Shown one piece after another: positions 21,680 to 30,404 of a stretch of 32,744 nucleotides of DNA. The DNA is taken from NCBI RefSeq assembly GCF_005405185.1, contig NZ_BJDO01000027.1, positions 1 through 32,744 of the forward strand, given 5' to 3'. The position numbers and the translations under genes were made by a program. A model generated the notes under the pieces. It did not search any database, was not told the origin of the DNA, and saw nothing but the letters and a program-made list of their open reading frames with translations. Source of the stretch: Secundilactobacillus hailunensis. GTDB lineage: Bacteria; Bacillota; Bacilli; Lactobacillales; Lactobacillaceae. How positions within the stretch are numbered: the stretch's first letter is position 1; the number at the start of each line of letters is the position of its first letter.

Positions 21680-22000
21680 CTAAGCCTCAACGTATTGAGA
21701 CAGTAACTGCTTTAACTGGTCCTTGGTGTGATAACCAACGATCGTATCCACAACTTGACCATCCTTTTTAACGAGGAGGGTTGGAATACTCATGATACCG
21801 AATTTTTGCGGGGTATCTGGGTTAGCATCGACGTCCATTTTGTTGAAAGTAACCTGACCGTCCATTTCACCGGATAATTGTTCAACTACTGGTGATTGCA
21901 TCCGGCAAGGACCGCACCAAGTTGCCCAAAAATCAGTTAATGTCACGCCCTTCGACGTATCGTTTTCAAAAGTTTTATCTGTCGTTTCTACAACAGCCAT
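21680..22000 (-). CDS. trxA: thioredoxin
   Basis: A 106-residue thioredoxin with the redox site W28-C29-G30-P31-C32 and the cis-proline loop SIPT. It reduces protein disulfides in the cytoplasm with electrons from thioredoxin reductase. Length is normal. SD AAGGAGGG lies eight bases before the ATG. It follows mutS2 by 75 bases, an order common in lactobacilli. That gap holds a fair promoter, so trxA may be expressed alone as well as with mutS2. Confidence 0.96.
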   Translation of the reverse strand: MAVVETTDKTFENDTSKGVTLTDFWATWCGPCRMQSPVVEQLSGEMDGQVTFNKMDVDANPDTPQKFGIMSIPTLLVKKDGQVVDTIVGYHTKDQLKQLLSQYVEA

Positions 22001-22035
22001 AAAACAATCCCTCCTTTATTTGTTTACCTTTAGTA

Positions 22036-22063
22036 AGTGTATCAGATTTTGCGAAAAGAACAA
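22036..22063 (-). promoter_or_regulatory. putative trxA promoter
   Basis: Minus-strand TTGTTC (plus 22058-22063) and TACACT (plus 22036-22041) are 16 bases apart, just after the mutS2 stop. Confidence 0.5.
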
Positions 22064-22075
22064 GTAATTAGCCGT

Positions 22076-24433
22076 TTACAATTTAGCAATGGTTGACCCA
22101 TCACCACCCGCATTAGCCGGTGAGAAGCCAAAGGACTTGATTCGTGGGTTAGACTGCAGATACTCGGTAACACCTTTTCTAAGGGCACCAGTTCCCTTAC
22201 CATGAATGATCGTGACCGAGGGATAGCCAGCCAAAAGCGCTGAATCAATAAACCGGTCAACTTCAGCCATCGCTTCTTCATAGCGGTGACCACGTAAGTC
22301 TAACGTTGGTGAAACTCCGTTGGAACGGGTGCGTTGAACCGTTGCCCGCGGTTTTGGCGCATTCTTTTCAGGTGCTGCCCGCTCGAGATCCGTATCCTCA
22401 ATTTTCATCTTCAAAATACCCATTTGAACTTCAAAATGATGGTCATCCAGCTTATCCATGATCACTCCACGCTGACCATAAGACCGGACCACGACTTCGT
22501 CACCCTGCTTAAAGTTATGGCGCTTCTTTTCGCGGTTTAAGACGCGGTTCTTCTTCAGCTTCTGATCTTGCTGCAAGGCATTAATCTGCCCCTTAGCATC
22601 GATCAGCTGGTCTTCTTTGATCACGGTCTTACCAGCCTTAAGCTGCTTCTTACGGATATCTTTAATGATTTTATCCGCCCGCAGTCTGGTTTTTTCAACC
22701 ACCTGATTGGCATCGTCTTTGGCCTGTTCCATCAACTGGTCTTTTTGTTTCAAATAACCATCGAATTTAGCCTGCAGATCTTTTTGCAGCTGTTCGGTTT
22801 CTGCCAGTTTCTTAGCAGTCTCCTCGGCATCGAGGTCCGCCTGTCGCTTTTGCGCCGTTAGATCAGCAATCATGTTATTCAGGTCTTGACTATCTTGATC
22901 AGTCAATCCCCGGGCTTCGTCAATAATCGATGATTTAAGGCCCAGCCGCGTTGCAATCTCCAATGCGTTACTGCGACCGGGAATACCAATTAGTAACCGG
23001 TACGTAGGCTTTAAAGTCGCGTTATCAAACTCCATGCTGGCGTTGATCGTTTCTGGTCGGTTATACCCGTAAGCCTTAAGCTCCGGATAGTGGGTGGTGG
23101 CAATGACTTCGCTGCCCATTGCGCCGATCTCATCTAAAATTGCCATGGCTAGTGCTGCCCCTTCTTGCGGGTCAGTACCAGCGCCCAATTCATCCACTAA
23201 GATCAAACTATGGTCGCTGGCCGCCTTTAAAATCGACACAATGTTTTCAATGTGCGACGAGAACGTACTCAGATTTTGCTCAATCGACTGTTCATCACCA
23301 ATGTCGGCGAATACTTCATCAAATAGGCCCACTTGAGAATGCTCGTTAGCCGCAATAAACAACCCGGACTGGGCCATTAATTGGGTGATCCCGACCGTTT
23401 TCAAGGTAATCGTTTTACCACCGGTGTTAGGTCCAGTAACGATAATCGCTTTGTAGTCTTTACCAAGCGCAATATCGTTAGCTACGACCTTTTTCGGGTC
23501 AATCAAAGGGTGTCTGGCCTGGCGCAGTGCAATCTGGTTGTCAGTGGACAAAATCGGTTCAGTAGCCTTTAACGTATGCGCGTAGCGGGCCTTAGCATTA
23601 ATAAAGTCCAAATGCCCCAAAATAGTCGCGTTAGCGTGAATCTCTGCTTGATAGGGACGCAAGGCGTTTGACAGATCCAGTAAGATGCGTCGTTCTTCTT
23701 GGCGTTCTGCAATCTGAGATTCTCGGAGCTGATTATTCTTGCCCACGACTGATTCCGGTTCGATAAACAGGGTCTGACCACTGGCACTTTGATCATGCAC
23801 AATGCCGCCAAACCGTTGCTTATATTCCGCTTTAACGGGTAACACGTAGCGGTCATCACGAATCGTCACCAAGTTATCGCTGAGGTACTTGGCATTTTTA
23901 CCACGAGTAAAGCCCGCCATCTGGCTACGAATAGCGCCTTCAAAATTATTGATCTGCCGCCGAATTCGCCGCAGTTCAGGCGAAGCCTCATCCGTTAGCC
24001 GGCCATCATCTTCAAGTGACACGCTTAACCGTTTACTGATCTCAGGCAAATGAACGAGTCGATCGACCACACCATACAAACGACGCAGTTCAACGGGACG
24101 CTGCTTTAGATCATCAAAAAAATTAACAACAGCTTGGACGGTTTTTAAGATCTGACTAATTTGAGACAGTTCCGTACCGTTCAACGTGCCGTCAATTTCA
24201 AGCCGCTTTAACTGCGGTCCCACATCTGCCAGCTTAGGAATTGGAATACCACTTTCCAACCGGTAAATATCCGCACCATCTTTAGTTTCATCAATCTGTT
24301 CTTGGACCCAGTCAAGGTCATTGCTGGGTTCTAATTGCTTTAACTCGGCGTTACCCGCAGCAGAGACGAGGTACTGTCTTAACTGCTGTTTAATTTGGTC
24401 ATACGCCATGGTTTTATAAATTTTGTTATTCAT
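22076..24433 (-). CDS. mutS2: MutS2 endonuclease / ribosome-rescue ATPase
   Basis: A 785-residue MutS2, the typical length. The MutS core and clamp precede the ABC ATPase with Walker A GPNTGGKT (334-341) and Walker B ILVDEL (411-416). A charged coiled coil follows (about 495-610). The C-terminal Smr nuclease domain has LDLRGHRYEEAM and HGKGTGALR. The family acts on branched DNA and limits recombination; in Bacillus it also splits collided ribosomes. ATG 24433 (MNNKIYKT) follows GGGAG and matches homologues. It comes directly after zapA, with no cvpA gene between. Confidence 0.95.
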   Translation of the reverse strand: MNNKIYKTMAYDQIKQQLRQYLVSAAGNAELKQLEPSNDLDWVQEQIDETKDGADIYRLESGIPIPKLADVGPQLKRLEIDGTLNGTELSQISQILKTVQAVVNFFDDLKQRPVELRRLYGVVDRLVHLPEISKRLSVSLEDDGRLTDEASPELRRIRRQINNFEGAIRSQMAGFTRGKNAKYLSDNLVTIRDDRYVLPVKAEYKQRFGGIVHDQSASGQTLFIEPESVVGKNNQLRESQIAERQEERRILLDLSNALRPYQAEIHANATILGHLDFINAKARYAHTLKATEPILSTDNQIALRQARHPLIDPKKVVANDIALGKDYKAIIVTGPNTGGKTITLKTVGITQLMAQSGLFIAANEHSQVGLFDEVFADIGDEQSIEQNLSTFSSHIENIVSILKAASDHSLILVDELGAGTDPQEGAALAMAILDEIGAMGSEVIATTHYPELKAYGYNRPETINASMEFDNATLKPTYRLLIGIPGRSNALEIATRLGLKSSIIDEARGLTDQDSQDLNNMIADLTAQKRQADLDAEETAKKLAETEQLQKDLQAKFDGYLKQKDQLMEQAKDDANQVVEKTRLRADKIIKDIRKKQLKAGKTVIKEDQLIDAKGQINALQQDQKLKKNRVLNREKKRHNFKQGDEVVVRSYGQRGVIMDKLDDHHFEVQMGILKMKIEDTDLERAAPEKNAPKPRATVQRTRSNGVSPTLDLRGHRYEEAMAEVDRFIDSALLAGYPSVTIIHGKGTGALRKGVTEYLQSNPRIKSFGFSPANAGGDGSTIAKL

Positions 24434-24516
24434 CTCTAACTCCCGTAACTCAAATGCTGTTGTAAGGCCTGACGGATAGCAATATTCAGGCATTTCAAGG
24501 CAGGGACATCACGGCC

Positions 24517-24795
24517 CTACTTAGTCTCATCGTCTTGATGCTTTTCGGTTTGATCGTAGGCCTCAGCCTTTTCTAACTGATCTGAAATGGCATTAAAAGC
24601 TAATAATATCGAAGCTTCTTCCTGAGTCATATCTGGTGCCAATTTTTTTAACTGAGCCAGCTGCTGATTCATCAACTCTGTCACAGCCCGCATATGTGCT
24701 TCAGTTTGGTTACCGACAATCGTGTAGCTCTGACCATCAATAACCGCTTTAAACCGCCTGCGAGCTGGTTGCGGTTTCTTCTTCGTGTTATCCAA
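24517..24795 (-). CDS. zapA: cell division protein ZapA
   Basis: A 92-residue FtsZ-ring-associated protein. The N-terminal globular part includes RRRFKAVIDGQSYTIVG (13-29). A long C-terminal helix (LLAFNAISDQLEKAEAY) forms the dimer coiled coil that bundles FtsZ filaments. The start I chose is TTG 24795, eight bases behind GGAGG. The upstream ATG at 24828 has no SD and lies in an inverted repeat; using it would put the SD inside the gene. Mutual placement with mutS2 is conserved. Confidence 0.88.
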   Translation of the reverse strand: MDNTKKKPQPARRRFKAVIDGQSYTIVGNQTEAHMRAVTELMNQQLAQLKKLAPDMTQEEASILLAFNAISDQLEKAEAYDQTEKHQDDETK

Positions 24796-24824
24796 ATTGT
24801 TCGCCTCCAGAGTGTCTATTAAAC

Positions 24825-24864
24825 TCATTTAGCCGCTGACCCATGCGGACCAGCGGCTAAATGA
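24825..24864. repeat. 14-bp inverted repeat upstream of zapA
   Basis: TCATTTAGCCGCTG (24825-24838) is the exact complement of CAGCGGCTAAATGA (24851-24864), with a 12-base loop. It lies between the DUF1292 stop and zapA. A weaker hairpin, TGAGTA/TACTCA, is near 24865-24892. No long T run follows on the minus strand, so a weak terminator, an RNA-stability element or an operator are all possible. Confidence 0.6.
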
Positions 24865-24902
24865 ATGAGTAAGTCTCTATACACCTACTCAGTAATAATC
24901 AT

Positions 24903-25235
24903 TTATTTGGGATCCGGTACGCCCCAGTCTTGATCAGAGGCATCAGTACCGCCACCGTTTAAGAAGGTATTCAGCATTGATTCAACCATATCCCATTCAT
25001 CGTCATTTTCAATTGGTATCAGGTCGCCGCCTTTGGGATCAGCGGGATCATCACTATCAGCCAATTGGTAAGCTTGAATATCAACTTCTTCATCGTCAGC
25101 TTTACCAGCTGGATAAAGTAAAATGTAAGATTTGTTGTAATCTGGTGACGTGAAGGTAAACAGAACGTTATAGAGTTCTTCGTTGCCGTTTTCGTCAACC
25201 ATCGTAATTTGTTGTTCGTCGTTTTTTTCACTCAT
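24903..25235 (-). CDS. DUF1292 (YrzB-type) protein
   Basis: A 110-residue acidic cytoplasmic protein of the DUF1292 family: ITMVDENGNEELYNVLFTF (10-28), then YILLYPAGKADDEEVDIQAY. It always sits behind ruvX and ireB in Firmicutes, as here. Function is unknown. ATG 25235 has GTGAGG at nine bases; a GTG at 25250 lies within that SD. Confidence 0.88.
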   Translation of the reverse strand: MSEKNDEQQITMVDENGNEELYNVLFTFTSPDYNKSYILLYPAGKADDEEVDIQAYQLADSDDPADPKGGDLIPIENDDEWDMVESMLNTFLNGGGTDASDQDWGVPDPK

Positions 25236-25246
25236 GTTTGTGTGCC

Positions 25247-25687
25247 TCACTTTTCTTTGGTCAAAGGGCCTTTGCGATCCAAGTAATTCTGAAGAATCAA
25301 ACTAGCTGCAAGCTTATCGATCACTTTCTTACGCTTTTTACGCGAAACATCCGCTTCTTCAACAAGCATTCGATCAGCTTCGACGGTAGTTAACCGTTCA
25401 TCCTCAAAATCAACTGGTAAACCAAAAGTTTGCTTCAATAAATCGCCGTAATCTTGAGAAGCCTGGGCTCTGGGACCCAGTGTATTATTCATATTCTTCG
25501 GTAATCCTAAGACGAAACCGGTCACTTCATACTGCTTGACCAATTCCTTCACCCGGTCAATGCCAAACTGTTTTTCATCTTCATTGATTCGAATGATCTC
25601 AACACCCTGCGCAGTCCACCCGAGCATATCACTCACCGCAACTCCGACAGTTCTCGAACCTACATCCAATCCCATTATTCTTATCAC
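25247..25687 (-). CDS. ruvX: RuvX/YqgF putative Holliday junction resolvase
   Basis: A 146-residue RNase H-fold protein. [15 protein letters not shown] carries the first catalytic Asp (residue 7), [12 protein letters not shown] the middle block, and [11 protein letters not shown] the conserved late block. YqgF proteins are linked to pre-16S rRNA end processing and proposed as Holliday junction resolvases. The GTG start overlaps the ireB stop (GTGA), implying coupling. Confidence 0.93.
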   Translation of the reverse strand: MIRIMGLDVGSRTVGVAVSDMLGWTAQGVEIIRINEDEKQFGIDRVKELVKQYEVTGFVLGLPKNMNNTLGPRAQASQDYGDLLKQTFGLPVDFEDERLTTVEADRMLVEEADVSRKKRKKVIDKLAASLILQNYLDRKGPLTKEK

Positions 25688-25953
25688 TTAGTTGTCGTCC
25701 CATTCTCATTTAGGTAGAAGCGAACCAATTCTTCAATGATTTCGTCGCGTTCATGTTTACGAATCAAATTACGAGCGTCATTGATACGAGGAATATAAGC
25801 CGGATCACCGGATAGCAAGTAACCCACGATCTGGTTGATCGGGTTATACCCCTTTTCCTCTAACGCTTGGTACACAGTCACCAATGTCTCATGAACATCC
25901 TTCGGCTTCTTGTCACCGAAATCAAAATACATGGTTTTATCTAACGTACTCAT
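25684..25953 (-). CDS. ireB: IreB-family regulatory protein (UPF0297)
   Basis: An 89-residue protein starting [13 protein letters not shown], the family's invariant N-terminus. IreB is a substrate of the PASTA kinase IreK in Enterococcus and dampens cephalosporin resistance; here only the family is certain. SD GGAGGTG lies just upstream of ATG 25953. The longer reading to 26013 lacks an SD. It leads the operon ireB–ruvX–DUF1292. Confidence 0.93.
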   Translation of the reverse strand: MSTLDKTMYFDFGDKKPKDVHETLVTVYQALEEKGYNPINQIVGYLLSGDPAYIPRINDARNLIRKHERDEIIEELVRFYLNENGTTTK

Positions 25954-25984
25954 GATCACACCTCCACCAATGCTATTTGTTCTT

Positions 25985-26013
25985 ATTTTACCGAATATAG
26001 TCAAGAACGACAA
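25985..26013 (-). promoter_or_regulatory. promoter of ireB–ruvX–DUF1292
   Basis: Minus-strand TTGTCG (plus 26008-26013) and TAAAAT (plus 25985-25990) are 17 bases apart and about 32 bases before the ireB start. Confidence 0.6.
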
Positions 26014-26097
26014 TGGTTGTGGAGCGTTGTAACTGGAATGAAATATATAAGCCGCAATTTAAACGCTTTTTCAACCTAATATTTAAAGTTTAACACG

Positions 26098-28743
26098 TTA
26101 GTCCAAATTTGACAGCCATTTTGCAGCTTCGGTCATGGCATCTTGCAAACCAGCTGGGTTCTTACCACCGGCCTGTGCCAGATTAGGACGACCGCCGCCG
26201 CCACCATTAATTTTTGGTGAAATGGCCTTGATCAAGTCACCAGCCTTAATGCCGGTCTTGATCGTATCTTCATTAACAGCCACGATCAAGTTAGCCTTTT
26301 CGCCAACTTGAGCGCCTAAAACTAACACGTCTGATAATTGCTTTTGCCGCCAAGTATCTGCTAATTGACGCAGTTGATCCATGGAAGAAACCTGAACGAC
26401 ACCGGTAATCAACTGTTTGCCATTGACATCTTGCACGTTATCAAAGATGGCACCGGCCTGCTGGCTGGCCAACTTTGCTTCAAGGCTATCTGCCTTGTTG
26501 GATAACGTCTTAATCTGTTCTTGCAATTGCTGAATCTTATCCGGAACTTCTTCAACTTGCTGTGACTTCAACGTCGCAGCCGCGTTGGTCAAAAGCTGAT
26601 CATGCTTTTCGAGGTACTCGTAAGCATCCCCAGCGGTGACCGCTTCGATCCGACGAGTGCCGGCACCGATACCCGTTTCAGAAGTGATCTTGAAGAGGCC
26701 TAATTCGTTGGTGTTCTTGACGTGAGTCCCACCACAAAATTCAATTGAGAAATCCCCGACTGAAACGACCCGGACTTTGTCACCGTACTTGTCGCTAAAC
26801 AGTGCAATGGCGCCCATCTTCTTACCGGTTGCTTGGTCGGTCACCTTAGTCGTCACCGGAATTTCTTCAAAGATTTTTTCATTAACAATAGCTTCAACCT
26901 TAGCTAGATCTTCGTCAGTAACTTGACCAAAGTGAGTAAAGTCAAACCGCAGATAATTGGGTTCAACCAGTGAACCGGCTTGCTGGGTATGTTCGCCAAA
27001 GACGTTTCGCAGCGCTTGATCTAGCAAATGGGTCGCCGTATGGTTCTTTTTAACCTTACTGTGGAAATGGGCATCGACTTTCAAGGTCACTTGGTCGCCG
27101 ACTTTGATGCCATGATGTAATTTCAAGGTATGCAGGTTTTGACCATTTGGCGCGTGCTGCACGTCTTCAACAGTGGCAATCAAATTGCCGTTTTCATCAA
27201 GGACATCACCCTTATCAGCTACTTGACCACCCATTTCAGCGTAAAATGGCGTCTTGTCAAAGATCACCTGAGCCAGTTCACCTTCAGTAGCGTCGGTCAA
27301 TTTACCATCCGCTACAATGTCAGTGATCTTAGCATCATTGACTTCAAGCTGCGTGTAGCCAACGTATTCGCTTGGTGACTTCACACCGATCAGTACATCA
27401 GTCTGAACACCCATGGAGTTATCCGCATTCCGAGCTTTACGAGCACGGTCACGTTGTTTCTTCATTTCCGCCTTAAAGCCGTCTTCATCAACCGTGATGT
27501 TTTCATCAAAGGTATATTCACGGGTCAACTCAACTGGGAAGCCGTAAGTATCATATAATTTGAAGGCATCAGCACCGTTAATGACGGATTCGCCCTTCTT
27601 CTTAGTATCCGCAATCAAGTTATTCAGTAAGTTTAGGCCATCAGCCAACGTCACGTTGAAGCGATCTTCTTCGGACTTCACCACTTGAGCAATGTAGTCG
27701 CTGTTTTGCAGCACTTCTGGGTAGTAAGCCTTCATGACTTCACCGACAACTGGAACGAGCTTGTACAAAAAGGCCCCCTTGATGCCTAATTTTTGACCGT
27801 TGACCACGGCGCGACGGATCAAGCGTCGGATAACGTAGCCACGACCTTCGTTAGATGGTAGTGCACCGTCACCGATGGCAAACGTAATCGCCCGTGAATG
27901 GTCAGCAATCACTTTGAAGGAAACGTCCAATTTAGGGTCTTGACCGTACTTTTTACCATCGCTATAAGATTCAGTAGCGTGGATCATTGGTAAAAAGAGG
28001 TCAGTTTCAAAGTTAGTTTTCGCGTTTTGGAACACTGAAACGACCCGTTCAAGGCCCATTCCAGTATCAATGTTTTTCCGTGGCAGTGGCTTATATGAGC
28101 CATCTGGTTCGTGGTTAAACTGTGAGAACACGATGTTCCAGATTTCCAGGTAACGTTCGTTTTCGCCACCAGGATAGCTTTCAGGATCGTCTTCCGCTAA
28201 ATTATTAAAGGACTGACCACGGTCATAGAAAATTTCACTATCAGGACCAGAAGGACCCTCACCAATATCCCAGAAGTTATCGTCTGCTTCAACGATGTGG
28301 TCGGGAATCACACCGACTTCTTCCCAACGCTTTTTAGCAGCGTCATCATCCGGGTAAACGGTGATGTACAGTTTTTCTGGATCCCAGCCGAACCACTTGT
28401 CTGAGGTCAATAGTTCCCAAGCCCAAGCAATGGCTTCGTTCTTGAAGTAATCACCAACGGAGAAGTTCCCCAGCATTTCAAATAACGTATGGTGCCGAGC
28501 AGTCCGGCCAACGTTTTCGATATCGTTAGTCCGAATACTCTTTTGTGAACTGGTCATCCGGGGGTTCTTCGGCACAACTGACCCGTTAAAATAGTTCTTC
28601 ATGGTGGCAACACCAGAGTTGATCCATAACAATGTTGGGTCATCCACGGGTACTAATGACGCGCTAGGCATGATGGTGTGACCTTTACTTTGAAAGAAAT
28701 CCAGGTACATCTGCCGAATTTCACTGCTGCTTAAATTTTTCAT
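26098..28743 (-). CDS. alaS: alanyl-tRNA synthetase
   Basis: An 881-residue class II synthetase that charges tRNA-Ala. The aminoacylation core is at the N-terminus (SQKSIRTNDIENVG near 66-79). The editing domain has HTATH (568-572) and CGGTH (670-674), which bind zinc to clear Ser/Gly-tRNA. The C-Ala domain ends in GGGGRPNLAQAGG. ATG 28743 is behind AAAGGAG; a longer start at 28773 would fall in the T-box terminator. Expression is likely controlled by the T-box leader. Confidence 0.97.
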   Translation of the reverse strand: MKNLSSSEIRQMYLDFFQSKGHTIMPSASLVPVDDPTLLWINSGVATMKNYFNGSVVPKNPRMTSSQKSIRTNDIENVGRTARHHTLFEMLGNFSVGDYFKNEAIAWAWELLTSDKWFGWDPEKLYITVYPDDDAAKKRWEEVGVIPDHIVEADDNFWDIGEGPSGPDSEIFYDRGQSFNNLAEDDPESYPGGENERYLEIWNIVFSQFNHEPDGSYKPLPRKNIDTGMGLERVVSVFQNAKTNFETDLFLPMIHATESYSDGKKYGQDPKLDVSFKVIADHSRAITFAIGDGALPSNEGRGYVIRRLIRRAVVNGQKLGIKGAFLYKLVPVVGEVMKAYYPEVLQNSDYIAQVVKSEEDRFNVTLADGLNLLNNLIADTKKKGESVINGADAFKLYDTYGFPVELTREYTFDENITVDEDGFKAEMKKQRDRARKARNADNSMGVQTDVLIGVKSPSEYVGYTQLEVNDAKITDIVADGKLTDATEGELAQVIFDKTPFYAEMGGQVADKGDVLDENGNLIATVEDVQHAPNGQNLHTLKLHHGIKVGDQVTLKVDAHFHSKVKKNHTATHLLDQALRNVFGEHTQQAGSLVEPNYLRFDFTHFGQVTDEDLAKVEAIVNEKIFEEIPVTTKVTDQATGKKMGAIALFSDKYGDKVRVVSVGDFSIEFCGGTHVKNTNELGLFKITSETGIGAGTRRIEAVTAGDAYEYLEKHDQLLTNAAATLKSQQVEEVPDKIQQLQEQIKTLSNKADSLEAKLASQQAGAIFDNVQDVNGKQLITGVVQVSSMDQLRQLADTWRQKQLSDVLVLGAQVGEKANLIVAVNEDTIKTGIKAGDLIKAISPKINGGGGGRPNLAQAGGKNPAGLQDAMTEAAKWLSNLD

Positions 28744-28764
28744 TCTCTTCTCCTTTAAAAAATA

Positions 28765-28972
28765 ATAAAACACCGCTGCTAGTAAAGACGTCTAAGACGC
28801 GGTACCACTTTACTTGCAACGATGTTTGATCGTTTACCACTTAAGGCTCAATGCGCTGAGCGACGGTTATTCAATTCTTCGTAAGGGAGCACTTAGCCTG
28901 GGAATCGTTTTTCGCATCAGCCAAAACGTTTCTGAAAAACCGGCCGCTAAGCATATCCTTGCAATTAATACG
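28765..28972 (-). ncRNA. T-box riboswitch upstream of alaS
   Basis: The minus-strand leader carries the conserved T-box AAAGTGGTACCGCG (plus 28798-28811). A terminator follows: ACCGC pairs with GCGGT, or AGTAAAG with CTTTACT, then GTTTTATTATTTTTT. Upstream hairpins are GCTCAGCGCATTGAGC and AACGAT…ATCGTT. Stem I seems to close with TATTAATT against AATTGAATA, about 100 bases apart. A GCT in GTGCTCC (plus 28888-28890) on its 3' side could be the Ala specifier. Uncharged tRNA-Ala would favour the antiterminator and alaS transcription. The T-box is certain; the specifier is tentative. Confidence 0.88.
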
Positions 28973-28978
28973 CATATT

Positions 28979-29007
28979 AGTATACATTTTTTGCAAATGT
29001 CGTGCAA
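28979..29007 (-). promoter_or_regulatory. alaS promoter
   Basis: Minus-strand TTGCAC (plus 29002-29007) and TATACT (plus 28979-28984) are separated by 17 bases, with the T-box leader starting about seven bases later. Confidence 0.75.
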
Positions 29008-29041
29008 GTGACTTTGCTACCCAAATCAAGTAATCAACAGC

Positions 29042-30403
29042 TTATTTGTAACGTTGTGAAGACGCCTTTTTATTTTTCCGGACTTTACGGTGATTTTGCC
29101 GTTGTTGAATCCGGTTTTCAAACCATTGCTCCTTAGCGATGGCCTTCTTGATCTTCTTCTTGTACCCAGGCTTAACAGTCCGTTTTTCCTTTTGAATTTT
29201 ACCGGCCATTGTCCCAGAAATCTTCGGTGCCCGCGGGCCGCGTTTCTTCCGTCGGTTACGATCAAAGGAATCGATCACTTCGCCGTTCTTGATCTGCTTG
29301 GGCTTAAACACAATGCCCATATCTTCAAGTGCGGAGACCTTTTCTTCTTCCTCCGGTGTATAGAAGGTGATTGCCGTTCCTGGAAGACCTTTACGGCCAG
29401 TCCGGCCAACCCGGTGAATAAAGTAATCGAGATCTTCTGGAATCCCGTCATTGATGACGTGAGAAACGCCATCGATATCGATTCCACGAGCAGCTAGATC
29501 AGTTGCCACGACAAATTGGAAATCCAAGTTATGAATTTCACGCATGACCCGTTTCCGTTCCCGAGCAGGCAAATCGCCATGAATCACAGCGACCTTTAAC
29601 CCCTGTGCTTTTAGATAATCAGCAATTTCAACGACCCGTTGTTTCGTGTTAGCGAAGACCAGTGCCAAGTATGGTTCACCCATGGTTAAGAGCTGATAGA
29701 TCAGTTCGTTTTTAGAGTGACCCTTGGTAGGTAACAGCCAGTTATCAATAGTTGGACTGATCACTGACTTAACTGGAATCTCTTCCACCACTGGATTTTC
29801 CATGTATTTACGTAAGAAGGGCCGTAATTTAGCCGGAATGGTGGCTGAAAAGACCATCATTTGAAGGTGTTCCGGCATCCGGGCCGCAATCTGGTCGACA
29901 TCCGCTAAGAAACCGAGATCTAGTGTCATATCCGCTTCATCCACCACAAATTGAGTCGCAGTATGCACGTCTAGAGCACCATTTTTAATTAGATCACGGA
30001 TTCGACCAGGTGTCCCAATGACCAGTTCAGGCTGTTCACGCTCCAACTTTTCAATTTGGCGCTTCTTATCCGTTCCACCGACGTAGTTACCGATTTTTAG
30101 CGGCTTCGGACTGTGCTTAGCCAGCTGCTTGGCATCCCCGTAGATCTGGTAAGCCAGTTCCCGGCTAGGTGTCGTGATCACGGCTTGAACTTCGTGGGTT
30201 TCAGGATCTAAAGCATCAAAGATTGGCAGCAAAAAGGCGTGGGTCTTCCCACTCCCAGTTTCTGACTGACCAACAACACTTTTCCCTGAACGGATAACGG
30301 GAATTAATTTTTCTTGAATTGCAGTTGGTTCTGTAAAACCAAGTTCATCTACCGCCTCAGTTAAATAGGACTGTAAACCGAACTCTTTAAAGGTTTGACT
30401 CAT
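29042..30403 (-). CDS. cshB: DEAD-box RNA helicase, CshB-like
   Basis: A 453-residue ATP-dependent RNA helicase. Motifs in order: GQSETGSGKT (45-54), TPSREL, TPGR, DEAD (154-157), SAT (185-187), ARGIDI and HRVGRTGR. The C-terminal tail after about 380 is highly basic (NRRKKRGPRAPK, KKKIKKAIAK), probably RNA-binding. CshB helicases aid cold-shock RNA unfolding and ribosome work. It follows nrnA by one base with SD AAGGAG, so they are co-transcribed. I assign cshB over other paralogues by length and the basic tail. Confidence 0.88.
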   Translation of the reverse strand: MSQTFKEFGLQSYLTEAVDELGFTEPTAIQEKLIPVIRSGKSVVGQSETGSGKTHAFLLPIFDALDPETHEVQAVITTPSRELAYQIYGDAKQLAKHSPKPLKIGNYVGGTDKKRQIEKLEREQPELVIGTPGRIRDLIKNGALDVHTATQFVVDEADMTLDLGFLADVDQIAARMPEHLQMMVFSATIPAKLRPFLRKYMENPVVEEIPVKSVISPTIDNWLLPTKGHSKNELIYQLLTMGEPYLALVFANTKQRVVEIADYLKAQGLKVAVIHGDLPARERKRVMREIHNLDFQFVVATDLAARGIDIDGVSHVINDGIPEDLDYFIHRVGRTGRKGLPGTAITFYTPEEEEKVSALEDMGIVFKPKQIKNGEVIDSFDRNRRKKRGPRAPKISGTMAGKIQKEKRTVKPGYKKKIKKAIAKEQWFENRIQQRQNHRKVRKNKKASSQRYK

Positions 30404-30404
30404 G

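Noticed and set aside
24434-24516. The open frame after the zapA stop as the C-terminus of a separate gene
   Set aside because: It has no start codon of its own and the residues do not resemble CvpA; kept only as a possible scar.
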